Made by a program: the position numbers and the translations under genes. From assembly GCA_012837435.1 (NCBI GenBank), contig DURD01000011.1, positions 68,024 through 117,318 on the forward strand: a stretch of DNA of 49,295 nucleotides, written 5' to 3'. Below are positions 1-8,422 of the stretch, one piece after another; the stretch's first letter is position 1, and every line of letters starts with the position of its first letter. A model generated the notes under the pieces. That model saw only the letters and a program-made list of their open reading frames with translations. It was not told the DNA's origin and made no database searches. This stretch comes from Erysipelotrichaceae bacterium. GTDB taxonomy: Bacteria; Bacillota_I; Bacilli_A; RFN20; CAG-826.

Positions 1-2
1 GC

Positions 3-575
3 ATCGAAGTTTCAGGGGGATTTTTAGATGTTACGGTTTCCACTGGAGACACTGATGGCATTGATTCTAACGGCACCTTTACTCAAACAGGAGGTTTAGT
101 GATTTCCAGAGGTTCACATGGAAGATCTCACTTTATGTCTACTGGACTTGATGTGGATGGAAGATGTCAAATTGAGGGTGGAACATTTATTTCTTTTAAT
201 GGCGTAGAAAAAACCCCGACGGCAGCAAGCGGGGTGCTCTACGCCTATTATGGCTCGACTTCCGCTCCTAACGGCCCAGGTGGCCCTGGTGGTCCTGGAG
301 GCCCTGGAGGTCCCGGTGGTGGAGGGCCTAGGAATTTTTTGGGCGAACAAAATTTAGGAACCCCTGATTCAAGCAACATTTTTGGAGCGGGAACCTATAC
401 CCTAACTGGCGGGGACTTGAACAAAACATTCGTCAATAAATATATCTACAGCGCTTTTCTCATCTATTCGTCAGAGCTTTCGCTAAATACCACTTACACG
501 CTTTCTAATGATGGCGAACAAATCATAAGTTGGACTCAAAGTAGTAATTCGACCGCCATCGGTCAAGCTGGATAA
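3..575 (+). CDS. Carbohydrate-binding beta-helix protein (Cthe_2159-like), 3' part
   Basis: The frame is open from the window edge through the GTG at 99, so the ORF-track start is an artefact and the gene is truncated on its 5' side. The visible residues, with runs such as GDTDGIDSNG and TQTGG, resemble the repeated strands of the secreted Cthe_2159-type carbohydrate-binding family, which forms a right-handed parallel beta-helix and binds acidic plant polysaccharide (family knowledge). A Gly-Gly-Pro linker of about 20 residues follows, then a C-terminal beta-rich stretch of about 80 residues ending IGQAG with no membrane anchor visible. Role: probably surface or secreted glycan binding. Family call is from memory of motif style; the N-terminal signal lies outside the window. 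Confidence 0.65.
   Translation: MEVSGGFLDVTVSTGDTDGIDSNGTFTQTGGLVISRGSHGRSHFMSTGLDVDGRCQIEGGTFISFNGVEKTPTAASGVLYAYYGSTSAPNGPGGPGGPGGPGGPGGGGPRNFLGEQNLGTPDSSNIFGAGTYTLTGGDLNKTFVNKYIYSAFLIYSSELSLNTTYTLSNDGEQIISWTQSSNSTAIGQAG
272..330 (+). repeat. Gly-Pro-Gly coding minisatellite
   Basis: Imperfect 9-base units of the form GGTGGCCCT/GGAGGTCCC encode a GGPGGPGGP linker inside the partial carbohydrate-binding gene. The array is much more G+C-rich than its surroundings and is prone to length variation by slippage. Confidence 0.7.
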
Positions 576-706
576 TTACAAGGACAGTTTTGTCCATCGT
601 AAACGCGATAGAAAATATTAAAAAAGTGACACTAAAAATCACTCGTTATTGAGAAGGCATATTTCAATTAAATATTTGAGATGTCCAGATAAAATATTCT
701 AAACGA

Positions 707-1456
707 TTAAAGCTCATCACTATAGTCGAAGAATTGTAGTTGTTTAAGATATTCTTGTCTAAATTTTGAAATCTTTTTGCGGTTGATGGGAACAAAGGAA
801 GAGTCGGACATGATAACTCCATCTTTCACGATGGCTTTTACTTTGCTTAAATTTATAATGTAACTTTTATGAACTCGTTTGAACCCGTATTTTTTCGTGA
901 CGAAATCAATGTTAGCCATAGTGTCACGCGCCGTTAATTTTTCATCTTCGAGATGAAAGGTTTGTTCGTGTCCATAGCTTTCTATAAAAATAATTTTTTC
1001 CATCTGGACGAAAAATTGCTGGCCGTCTGTTTGAATGATAAGTTTTGGTCTTTTCTCTTCTTCCTTTTTTTCCATTTCGAGAATGTAATGATTAATGATT
1101 TTTGTAATGTCGGTAAGAAAATGAGTTTTTCTAACAAACCCGTAAGGACGAACTTCAAATGTTTCAAACACTCGATCTTCACGATTTGAAACGAAAATAA
1201 TTGTGGTAGAACTATCCTTTTCAATGATTTTTTGCGCTAATTGGATGCCATCGATGCACGGCATATCAATGTCTAGAAAGACGATGTCAAAAGAGGCGTC
1301 TTTTTCTTTCTTGAGAAATTCATTACCATCACTATATTTTTCGCAATGGCAAGTGATAGCGTGCGATTTGAATAAATTCTCAACGCTTGACGCGATGATG
1401 TTGAGAATATCTGGCTCGTCATCGATGATGATAATTTTCAGATTAGTGAGTTTCAT
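707..1456 (-). CDS. LytTR-family response regulator (AgrA/ComE-like)
   Basis: DNA-binding response regulator of 249 residues. The receiver domain occupies roughly residues 5-125, with the acidic pair DD at 12-13 and the likely phospho-acceptor Asp62 in FLDID. A LytTR DNA-binding domain follows at roughly 140-240 (RVHKSYIINL and PINRKK motifs). The start ATG is preceded by a good GGAGG site and overlaps the end of the upstream kinase gene by 14 bases, so the two are translationally coupled as a two-component system. LytTR proteins bind pairs of direct repeats about two helix turns apart; such a pair lies upstream of the kinase at 2881-2914. The target genes are not known; the divergent lipoprotein/GH3 operon is the obvious candidate. 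Confidence 0.92.
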   Translation of the reverse strand: MKLTNLKIIIIDDEPDILNIIASSVENLFKSHAITCHCEKYSDGNEFLKKEKDASFDIVFLDIDMPCIDGIQLAQKIIEKDSSTTIIFVSNREDRVFETFEVRPYGFVRKTHFLTDITKIINHYILEMEKKEEEKRPKLIIQTDGQQFFVQMEKIIFIESYGHEQTFHLEDEKLTARDTMANIDFVTKKYGFKRVHKSYIINLSKVKAIVKDGVIMSDSSFVPINRKKISKFRQEYLKQLQFFDYSDEL

Positions 1457-2864
1457 TTTCGGCCTCCTTTCTCAAGTTTTTTTCATCTTCTAAAGCGAGC
1501 ATTACTTTGACCTCGTAGATACCATTTTCCACGGAGGTATCGATAGCACCTTCGTACATATCGACAATTCTTTTGATGATCTTTTTCCCATATCCGTGTG
1601 AAATTTTATTTTTTTTCAAAGTTACTTGTTTTTCGATTGATTCTAGACTCAATCTAGGATCGACTGTATTGCGGACACTGATGAATAGATAATTTCCTGA
1701 AGTATGGATTCTTGCAAAAACCTTCTTTTTCTGGATTTTGCTTCTGGCACTGCCCTCAATAGCGTTATCCAAAATATTTATCAGCAGTGAAAAAAGATTT
1801 TGATCGGAGAATCTTGTTTCTTTTGGGCACGAACAGAGATACTCAAATTCGACACCATATTCCTTGGCTTTGGCAATAATCATATTGAGAGTAATGTCGA
1901 GTACTCTATTTTCTGTAGAAGCAAAGTTCAAAACTTCATTCGCGGAAACCGCCATTTCTGTAAAAAACTTTTTAGCTTCTTCGTCTTTTCCTTGTTGATA
2001 GAGAATCGAGATATAGGCATACTGATTTTTCATATCGTGCTTAAGAGCGGCGATATTCTCATAGTTGCTTTCCATAAAAGTTAATAGTTTTATATCTTGT
2101 CTTAATTTCTGATTTTCTAATTCGTGATTTTTATTTTCACTATAACTTCTTACAAAAAAGAAAAAGAAAATATAGACAAATATTTCAGTAATCCAAATTA
2201 ATAGAGAGATAAAGTTCAGTGTTTTAATATCAAGAATTTGAAACTCAAAATTGAGGTGTGTGATGATTAAAATGGCTATTTCAATAATGATAAAGGATTC
2301 AAAAATAAGAAGTTGCCAAATACTCAAGGTCGGATATTTGTTCAAGTTTAAATAATGAATAATTAATCTGAGAATAATTAGAATTATGGGACGAGGCAAC
2401 GTCCATATGATAGAAATATTTGAATTAAATAGATCGGATAAGTAAAAAGATATTGCAGGAAGGGTAGTCCAACTGGTCAAAAGCAGCGATGAGAAAACAA
2501 TCCTGACAGAAGGATTGAAATCTTTAATGAATATACAAGCAAGAGCACTCACTAGAAGCGGTGTGAGAAAATAAGAAAGAAAAGCGGTGATTCCATCGAC
2601 TCTTGTAAAGATATTGTCCGGAAAAAGACTAGCGATACCCCGGATGCTTACGTCTATACCTGTATAAACTAGAACAGCAATCAAGCAACGTATTACGACA
2701 GCAAGTATTGTTTTTTTGTCCCACTTCAAATCACTAATAAAAATCACAGCCATAACGCCGTAAGTTATGATATTAAGCCAACCTGAAAAAGTCGTAGCTA
2801 TTATGGGAATACTTAAGTAAATATCCATTTTACGCAAGAGAACACACACCTCATTATAAAGCAT
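1443..2864 (-). CDS. GHKL sensor histidine kinase (AgrC-like)
   Basis: Membrane sensor kinase partner of the LytTR regulator. The N-terminal half (about 235 residues) contains about six hydrophobic helices, as in AgrC-type peptide sensors. A coiled linker leads to the H-box, ALKHDMKNQ, with the phospho-accepting His at about residue 276, then an N-box (LDNAIEGS, about residues 365-372) and a G-box-like HGYGKKI in the GHKL ATPase domain. The track start at 2864 lacks a ribosome site; a GAGGTG lies nine bases before an in-frame TTG at 2837 and an ATG is present at 2828, so the true start may be 9-12 residues further in. No small peptide pheromone gene is evident next to it, so the ligand is unknown. 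Confidence 0.88.
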   Translation of the reverse strand: MLYNEVCVLLRKMDIYLSIPIIATTFSGWLNIITYGVMAVIFISDLKWDKKTILAVVIRCLIAVLVYTGIDVSIRGIASLFPDNIFTRVDGITAFLSYFLTPLLVSALACIFIKDFNPSVRIVFSSLLLTSWTTLPAISFYLSDLFNSNISIIWTLPRPIILIILRLIIHYLNLNKYPTLSIWQLLIFESFIIIEIAILIITHLNFEFQILDIKTLNFISLLIWITEIFVYIFFFFFVRSYSENKNHELENQKLRQDIKLLTFMESNYENIAALKHDMKNQYAYISILYQQGKDEEAKKFFTEMAVSANEVLNFASTENRVLDITLNMIIAKAKEYGVEFEYLCSCPKETRFSDQNLFSLLINILDNAIEGSARSKIQKKKVFARIHTSGNYLFISVRNTVDPRLSLESIEKQVTLKKNKISHGYGKKIIKRIVDMYEGAIDTSVENGIYEVKVMLALEDEKNLRKEAENETH

Positions 2865-2880
2865 TTTTTGCGAAGGTAGT

Positions 2881-2914
2881 ATGGCATCATGTGGCTGAAA
2901 AATGGCATTTTGTG
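2881..2914. promoter_or_regulatory. Candidate LytTR binding direct repeat
   Basis: ATGGCATCATGTG (2881-2893) and ATGGCATTTTGTG (2902-2914) form a direct repeat with a 21-base period, two helical turns, in the spacer between the kinase gene and the divergent lipoprotein operon. This spacing is typical for AgrA/ComE-like LytTR regulators (established knowledge), although the repeat does not show the classic ACxGTT core, so assignment is inference. Confidence 0.4.
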
Positions 2915-2966
2915 ATTTTTGTTAGCGTATCTTACGCAACCAGCAAGTTTTCTTGTGTCAATGCGG

Positions 2967-2997
2967 TTGTACGCTTTAATAATTAAATTATTATATT
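2967..2997 (+). promoter_or_regulatory. Possible promoter of lipoprotein-GH3 operon
   Basis: TTGTAC at 2967-2972 followed after 18-19 bases by TTATAT/TATATT at 2991-2997 is a plausible sigma-A promoter about 80 bases before the lipoprotein ATG. An imperfect palindrome (GTTAGCGTA-TCT-TACGCAAC, 2921-2940) sits just upstream. Only positional and consensus evidence. Confidence 0.35.
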
Positions 2998-3076
2998 CTT
3001 GTTGAAAAATGCTTGGCAACATATTCGACAAAAAATATTTGAACGAACTTTTTATAATGTTCAGAAAGGAAATTTT

Positions 3077-4195
3077 ATGAAAGTGTTGAAAAGACAATAC
3101 TTAGTGGCCTTTTTTGTATGTTTAGCAATGCTGACCGTTACGGGTTGTAACACAGGCGGTGGTAAAAAAGAAGCGTCGACAGCTTTTTTATATTCCGCAT
3201 CAACCTTCTATGAAGGAACAACCTACAAACTTAATTTAAAAGGTTTGGACGACAACACTTGCACGCTAACTTGTCTGCAGGCCGAAACACCCATTGACCT
3301 AGAAGGAACCTGGGCTTTCAGTCAAACAAATGGCTATTCGTTTGATTTTGGAAACAAAGCGAAAGTTCTTTCGGGGTACAATTCTTACACCAAGGTGCAT
3401 TACTCCAATTACACCATTAATTTAACAGCCACGGAGAAGATAAGATTAATGATGACTTATTCTGATGACACGTTTGTCGTGACCGACTCTTACGTCGATC
3501 CCTATGACGTTGTTCAAGGTGTATGCGTATACGAAGGTAACGCTAAAACTACTAAGGAACTCATTAAACTTCGTGATTTTGGCGATGGAACATTTGATGT
3601 CATATCTTATGGTTCTCAAAACATCTTCGATTATGGCACTTACGTCGATGCAGACGGCGTAAGAACTTACACCAACAAAGAGGGAACAACATTTGTAAGA
3701 GATGTTGGCGAAGGCACCGGAAACTATCGAATTGTGTACATCACCTCCGTCAAAATGATGTTTGGTAGCACTAATTATGAGAATAAGCTCTACCATCTCT
3801 CTGGTGATTTAGATTTAGATGCAGCGTTTCCAGATCCTAGAGGCGATAAGATTTATATCTTCAAAGGAACAAATACTAATGAGTTCAAAGAACGCATGGA
3901 CACCTACGCCGCTGGATCGGTAGAAGCAGATCTCATATTGTTTAGAAATGCCGATTCACAACAATACGAATTGAACATCCAGGTCGGTACTTCAGATTGG
4001 TTCAATCAAAAAGGCAATTGGATTGAAGAAGGGGGTGTAATTACCTTCACGTCCAACGATCGCAACCCAGTTACTTGGACTGGTTCAGCCACTGGAAACT
4101 TCGATTACGTTGTTCAAAAGAGCCAACCAGGTCCTCCGGGAATGGGTGGTGGCACTATTGAGGTTACTTTCCATTTCACCTTAGTGCAACAATAA
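3077..4195 (+). CDS. Putative lipoprotein with duplicated beta domain
   Basis: The ATG at 3077 is chosen over the track start at 2999 because AGAAAGGAA lies just before it and it opens a clean lipoprotein signal peptide with lipobox LTVTGC (mature Cys at about residue 24). The mature part is beta-rich and seems to contain a repeated unit: LEGTWAFSQTNGYSFDF near the N-terminus and QKGNWIEEGGVITFTS near the C-terminus. It ends in a Pro/Gly-rich patch (GPPGMGGG) followed by a short beta strand. No family is recognised. It is the first gene of a tight operon with a four-helix membrane protein and a GH3 enzyme, which suggests a substrate-binding or accessory role for that glycosidase on the cell surface; this is inference. 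Confidence 0.75.
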   Translation: MKVLKRQYLVAFFVCLAMLTVTGCNTGGGKKEASTAFLYSASTFYEGTTYKLNLKGLDDNTCTLTCLQAETPIDLEGTWAFSQTNGYSFDFGNKAKVLSGYNSYTKVHYSNYTINLTATEKIRLMMTYSDDTFVVTDSYVDPYDVVQGVCVYEGNAKTTKELIKLRDFGDGTFDVISYGSQNIFDYGTYVDADGVRTYTNKEGTTFVRDVGEGTGNYRIVYITSVKMMFGSTNYENKLYHLSGDLDLDAAFPDPRGDKIYIFKGTNTNEFKERMDTYAAGSVEADLILFRNADSQQYELNIQVGTSDWFNQKGNWIEEGGVITFTSNDRNPVTWTGSATGNFDYVVQKSQPGPPGMGGGTIEVTFHFTLVQQ

Positions 4196-4213
4196 AGATT
4201 GCGAGGTACAATA

Positions 4214-4813
4214 ATGGACTTTAAGAAACTTAACACCAAGGAAAATGCAAAAAGAATCCGTATAATCTCTATGATTCTATCTCTCATAGCAATAGTGGTT
4301 ATCGGGTTATCTTCCATTGCACCAATCATCAGAGCTTACATTCCAGGAAGTATGGATCCAGAGTTCGATTGGGGAGTATACCCAGGCCAAGAATTTCTTG
4401 GCTGGCAAGTGACCTTCGTCCATTGGGGTACGAACATCCCAATTGCTGATCGACGTGCCTTCACGACGAATCCACTAATGGTAATGGCAATGGTTGGTAC
4501 ATGTTTAGTTCTTCTTATCACGATGTTGATGATGAGAAGAGGCAAAAGATTAAAGAAAGGCATTTTGGAATTAGTAGCAGCGGCATTCTTGATTTTCACC
4601 GCTATTGTCTATTTCTCAGCCTGTCCTATTATCTTAACAACCGCTGGCAATTTAACGCTTGACGCTTTGACAGCCGCTAATAATTTGGGCAACTATCATC
4701 TCTGTTGGTATGCCATATTTGTGGGGGTTGTCTCCCTAGTTATTGCAATCGCTAAATTAGTTTCCGCGGCATTCTTCATCGGTTTCAGAAAAACTGATGA
4801 TATAAAGAAATAA
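4214..4813 (+). CDS. Four-helix membrane protein
   Basis: Membrane protein of 199 residues; ATG at 4214 is preferred over the track's TTG at 4199 because GCGAGG precedes it at proper distance. Four hydrophobic helices are visible (about residues 14-38, 83-104, 117-141 and 158-185). Between helices 1 and 2 is an outside loop of about 45 residues rich in aromatic residues (FDWGVYPG, WQVTFVHW). Lies 18 bases after the lipoprotein gene and 20 bases before the GH3 gene, so these three very probably form one transcript and perhaps one membrane complex. No family is recognised. Confidence 0.75.
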   Translation: MDFKKLNTKENAKRIRIISMILSLIAIVVIGLSSIAPIIRAYIPGSMDPEFDWGVYPGQEFLGWQVTFVHWGTNIPIADRRAFTTNPLMVMAMVGTCLVLLITMLMMRRGKRLKKGILELVAAAFLIFTAIVYFSACPIILTTAGNLTLDALTAANNLGNYHLCWYAIFVGVVSLVIAIAKLVSAAFFIGFRKTDDIKK

Positions 4814-4833
4814 TTAAGAAAGGAAAAAAATTT

Positions 4834-7800
4834 ATGAAACGTAAATACGTAGTATTAGCCACCTCAGTAGGTGTCGCTGTAGTATTAGGCGCTCTCGTCT
4901 TTACTGCTGGTGGTTTAATGAACGCCTACTCAAGAATCATGGATGGTTATCTTGGTGCTGGTGATATGATTGTCAACAAGCACGCAGATTCTGAAGACTG
5001 GGAAGGCAATTACATTGAGTTCGAATGCAAAAATGTTGATGAATCGTTTGAATATGCTACAAGAACGAACAAAAGAATCGCAGCAGAAGGCATTACTCTA
5101 CTCAAAAACGAAAAGCTAGCGAATGGAAAAAATCTTCTTCCATTAGCGGCCGGTAGCAAACTTACACTGTTAGGTAGAAACTGTGGTCACCACGTTACCG
5201 CTCCAACCGATGACGTTGCTACTAGAGATGGTGGCGTCCAAATGGGCGTCGCACTACAAGAAGCTGGTTTTGACCTTAATATGTCTGCTTGGAATTACTA
5301 CAAAGGCATGTCTCAAGTTAATAATGGCTCGGGCGAAATAAATCCTGCGGACGAAGGGTACCAAACAAACGTTGCTGCCACCTATGACACATACGGCTCA
5401 GGAACAGCGTTAATTCTTCTCCGTCGTTCATATTCTGAAGGTAGTGACCCTGCCATCGATATGGGTGATGCCGAGAACAACAGAACGGCCTTATCTCTTT
5501 CCGCAAATGAATTAGATTTAATTAAAGAAGCCTGTGCACATTTCCAAAATGTTGTGATGGCAATTTCTTCTCCAAATGCGATGGAATTAGGTTTCTTGCT
5601 TGATGGAGCCAATTACACAGATCCTTTTACAAATCAAACCTATGACTTTTCTAAAGTTAAAGGTGCTTACTGGATTGGTGGTATTGGTATTACCGGTGCT
5701 GAGAGTTTTGCTAAAATTCTCAAAGGTGAAATCAACCCATCAGGTCATCTTGTCGATACCTATGTAAGAGATAATCTTAATGACATTCCAACCTCCATCA
5801 ACTTTGGAGAATTCAAATACACCAATGTTCAAGATGCCCCAGGTGATTTCTATCACAGAAATAACTACACTGTCGAATATGAAGAAGGCATCTATGTTGG
5901 TTATCGATATTTTGAAACTGCCGCATATGAAGCTAGTAAAGGCAATTACGCTGGTTTCGACTATGACGGAACAGTTGTCTATCCATTCGGTTATGGTTTA
6001 AGCTATACGGATTTCAAATATGAATATGTCGGCAATCCTAGTTATGATCGCGGCACCGAAACCTATACTTTCAAAGTTAAAGTCACAAATACTGGTGCAG
6101 CAGCAGGCAAGACTCCTGTTCAAATCTATGTGAGCGCACCTTATACAAAAGGTGGCATCGAAAAATCTCACGTCGTTTTAGGAGGCTTTACCAAAACTGA
6201 TATCATCGCTCCAGGTGCATCAAGCACTGTTGAAGTTGAAGTTCAAAAAGATTACATTGCTTCCTACGACTACAAAGTCAACAAATGCTATGTCATTGAA
6301 GCAGGTGATTATTTATTCTACTTATCAGATAATGCTCACTCATGGGCCGAAATTAGAGCAGATGACACCAGCAGAATCCACAAGATTCACATGGGAGAAA
6401 CAATCTATAAAGGCGATAAGAAGAGAGCCTCTGATAAAGTCGCAGCAGAAAATCTTTTTGATAGAGATTTAAACTGGAAGTTTAAAGAATACAACGAAAA
6501 CACTGTGGGTAGTGGCTATTGCACCAACCTCACACGTGCTAATTTCAAAGCTTCTTATCCAACCGCTCCAGTCGATGGCGACTTAGTGGCAAATGACTAT
6601 TTGCTAGAATGTTTCAAAGTTTACGAACCAAGCGCTGACTATTCAGCTAATACAATATCCCCATATCACGATATTGAGTTATTCGAAGAAGAACAACTCG
6701 TTGAGCAAAATCGTGGAACTCTACAACTCGCTGATATGAGAGGGGTTGATTTCTATGACGAATCATGGAAAACATTCATTGACCAACTATCACTAGAAGA
6801 ACTACAAACCGCTTTCTTAGTCGGTGGTTGGGGTGATCGTGCAATCGAATCTGTGGGTGTTCCAGCCACATCTGGCGGAGACTCCCCATCGGGCATTATC
6901 TCCTTCCGTTTGAAAAATACAAGAACACACTATCCATACTGTGCGGAAGTCTTATTAACCGCGACATGGAACGTTGAACTTGCTCGTGCTTATGGCGACG
7001 CTATGGCGGAAGAAGCTCAAGCCCAAAGAGGCAGAACTGGTGGTCAAGCTTTCAACTACTTATTTGGTCCTGGTGCAAATACACACAGAACACCATTTGG
7101 TGGTAGAAACCACGAATACTATTCAGAAGACTCGTTAATCGCTGGTAAAATGCTCGCTGCAGAAGCCAGTGGTGCAGGCGAAAAAGGTTTAATCATGCTA
7201 CCTAAACACTGCGCGCTAAACGAACAAGAAACCGTGCGTCAAGGTAGAAATGATAGCAACCACACAACATACACCTCATTCGTTACCGAACAAGGCTTAA
7301 GAGAAATCTATATGAGACCATGGGAAATCTATGCTAAAGAAGCCAAGAGAAATGTCAGATACTACAATGATAATGGTGAATTTGAAACCGTAGAAATGAC
7401 CGCTGCTTCAGCGCTGATGCTTTCCTATAACAGAATCGGTGGCGTCTGGTCTGGTGGATCACCAATTATCTACGGCATTTTGAGAGAAGAATGTGGATTT
7501 ATTGGTACATGTTTCACTGATGCTGGTGGAACCAAGAACGAATACTCAAATACTGACTTTGGTCTAATGACCGGCGGTGTAACGTCTTGCTTAATGGATA
7601 GCCCTAGCGGATTCAAAGATGGAACATCAAATACCGCTATCTACCGTTTGAAAGAAGCTGCACATTATAAGTTATATAATGTCGCAAACGGCAACGCCTT
7701 ACTAGGTATTACTCCTGGATCATATATCACTTATACCATGTCACCATGGCAAATTGGCTTAGCAGTCTCTTACAGTGTCTATGGTCTGATAGTGGCTGCT

Positions 7801-7878
7801 CTCGCGGCATTGACAGTCTTCTTATTCGTTAACAAAGCTGGCGATTATGAAAAAGTCAGAGTCGTCGACGAAGAATAA
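4834..7878 (+). CDS. Membrane-anchored family 3 glycoside hydrolase, reversed domain order
   Basis: Protein of 1014 residues, probably a beta-glucosidase-like enzyme. An N-terminal hydrophobic helix (about residues 6-30) and a C-terminal helix (about 972-1000) would tether it to the membrane. In between, the order is GH3 C-domain first (AEGITLLKNE near residue 84, then a GITGAE-type core), a fibronectin-III-like domain (about 410-475), and then the GH3 N-terminal TIM-barrel domain (about 640-960). The barrel keeps the KH pair (LPKHCALNEQE, Lys791-His792) and the likely nucleophile Asp896 in CFTDAGG, where most family members have SDW. Reversed order is known for some rumen beta-glucosidases such as those of Ruminococcus albus and Butyrivibrio. 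Start has AAGGAA six to ten bases upstream. Substrate cannot be told from sequence. Confidence 0.9.
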   Translation: MKRKYVVLATSVGVAVVLGALVFTAGGLMNAYSRIMDGYLGAGDMIVNKHADSEDWEGNYIEFECKNVDESFEYATRTNKRIAAEGITLLKNEKLANGKNLLPLAAGSKLTLLGRNCGHHVTAPTDDVATRDGGVQMGVALQEAGFDLNMSAWNYYKGMSQVNNGSGEINPADEGYQTNVAATYDTYGSGTALILLRRSYSEGSDPAIDMGDAENNRTALSLSANELDLIKEACAHFQNVVMAISSPNAMELGFLLDGANYTDPFTNQTYDFSKVKGAYWIGGIGITGAESFAKILKGEINPSGHLVDTYVRDNLNDIPTSINFGEFKYTNVQDAPGDFYHRNNYTVEYEEGIYVGYRYFETAAYEASKGNYAGFDYDGTVVYPFGYGLSYTDFKYEYVGNPSYDRGTETYTFKVKVTNTGAAAGKTPVQIYVSAPYTKGGIEKSHVVLGGFTKTDIIAPGASSTVEVEVQKDYIASYDYKVNKCYVIEAGDYLFYLSDNAHSWAEIRADDTSRIHKIHMGETIYKGDKKRASDKVAAENLFDRDLNWKFKEYNENTVGSGYCTNLTRANFKASYPTAPVDGDLVANDYLLECFKVYEPSADYSANTISPYHDIELFEEEQLVEQNRGTLQLADMRGVDFYDESWKTFIDQLSLEELQTAFLVGGWGDRAIESVGVPATSGGDSPSGIISFRLKNTRTHYPYCAEVLLTATWNVELARAYGDAMAEEAQAQRGRTGGQAFNYLFGPGANTHRTPFGGRNHEYYSEDSLIAGKMLAAEASGAGEKGLIMLPKHCALNEQETVRQGRNDSNHTTYTSFVTEQGLREIYMRPWEIYAKEAKRNVRYYNDNGEFETVEMTAASALMLSYNRIGGVWSGGSPIIYGILREECGFIGTCFTDAGGTKNEYSNTDFGLMTGGVTSCLMDSPSGFKDGTSNTAIYRLKEAAHYKLYNVANGNALLGITPGSYITYTMSPWQIGLAVSYSVYGLIVAALAALTVFLFVNKAGDYEKVRVVDEE

Positions 7879-7954
7879 CAGACAGCACACATTAAAAAAT
7901 TCGTTTAGTTGATGGAAAATTACCCATCAATTAGACGCACACATTTCATTATTT

Positions 7955-8019
7955 CTCTTTCAATCCCCTGGCTTATAGGGACCTACGAACCTATAAGCCC
8001 TCGGGATGAAGGGAAAGAG
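7955..8019. repeat. Long imperfect inverted repeat / RNA hairpin
   Basis: The perfect inner stem GGCTTATAGG (7970-7979) pairs with CCTATAAGCC (7990-7999) around a ten-base loop. Outer segments also pair: ATCCC with GGGAT, and CTCTTTC (7955-7961) with GAAAGAG (8013-8019). This gives about 22 pairs in 65 bases. No T-run follows on either strand, so it is not a canonical terminator, though it lies after the GH3 stop and may protect or end that transcript. Confidence 0.6.
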
Positions 8020-8336
8020 TACAAACAAACAATTTCATTTAGACCGCTCCTGCGGTTAGATATGAAACTAACTTGGATGCTTCACTAAAATTAAAAGAGG
8101 CATCCATTTTTTTGTTTTGAATTTTTAACTCGTTTTCTAAAGCAACAAAGATATGAATAAAAACGCCATTAAAAGTGTTAAAAGAATAAGATTGAAAACC
8201 TCGACTATTACATTTGTGGTGAAGCGTGATAAAAGCGTCACGCATTATCTTGTTTAGATGTGAGATGAACAGAAACTTAATAACATATTTGATATTTAAT
8301 AAAAAATAATTAATTTCACATAAGTCACATAAGTTA

Positions 8337-8407
8337 TGCTAACGTTTGCATTTTTCTTAACATTTTTAAAAAGTGTGCTAAAATGTAGTCAAGTGCTAAC
8401 GTTTGCA
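8337..8407 (+). promoter_or_regulatory. Promoter flanked by two LacI/cre-type operators
   Basis: Two identical 14-base sites, TGCTAACGTTTGCA, lie at 8337-8350 and 8394-8407. Between them is a likely promoter: TTAACA (8357-8362), 16 bases, TAAAAT (8379-8384). The second site overlaps the expected transcription start. Sites differ by one base from the perfect palindrome at 16463. The two sites start 57 bases apart, which would allow looping by a tetrameric repressor (inference). The pattern also resembles a CcpA cre site. Confidence 0.75.
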
Positions 8408-8422
8408 CAAACGTATTCATAA

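Larger units (their letters stand above)
7879..8422. other. Long intergenic region with hairpin and LacI-type promoter
   Basis: 544 bases without a convincing gene. The first part holds a long imperfect hairpin (7955-8019); the last 90 bases hold a promoter between two operator-like palindromes. A 68-codon minus-strand frame (8039-8245) lacks a ribosome site and recognisable family and is not called. Confidence 0.7.

Noticed and set aside
114-350. Minus-strand ORF opposite the carbohydrate-binding gene
   Set aside because: It is a shadow of the Gly-Pro repeat; the plus frame is clearly the coding one.
580-593. GGAC-AGTTTT-GTCC hairpin after the first gene
   Set aside because: Four-base stem and no T-run; too weak to call a terminator.
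8039-8245. 68-codon minus-strand ORF in the spacer after the GH3 gene
   Set aside because: No ribosome site, no recognisable family, low-complexity composition, and it lies beside a structured repeat and promoter; not enough to call a gene.
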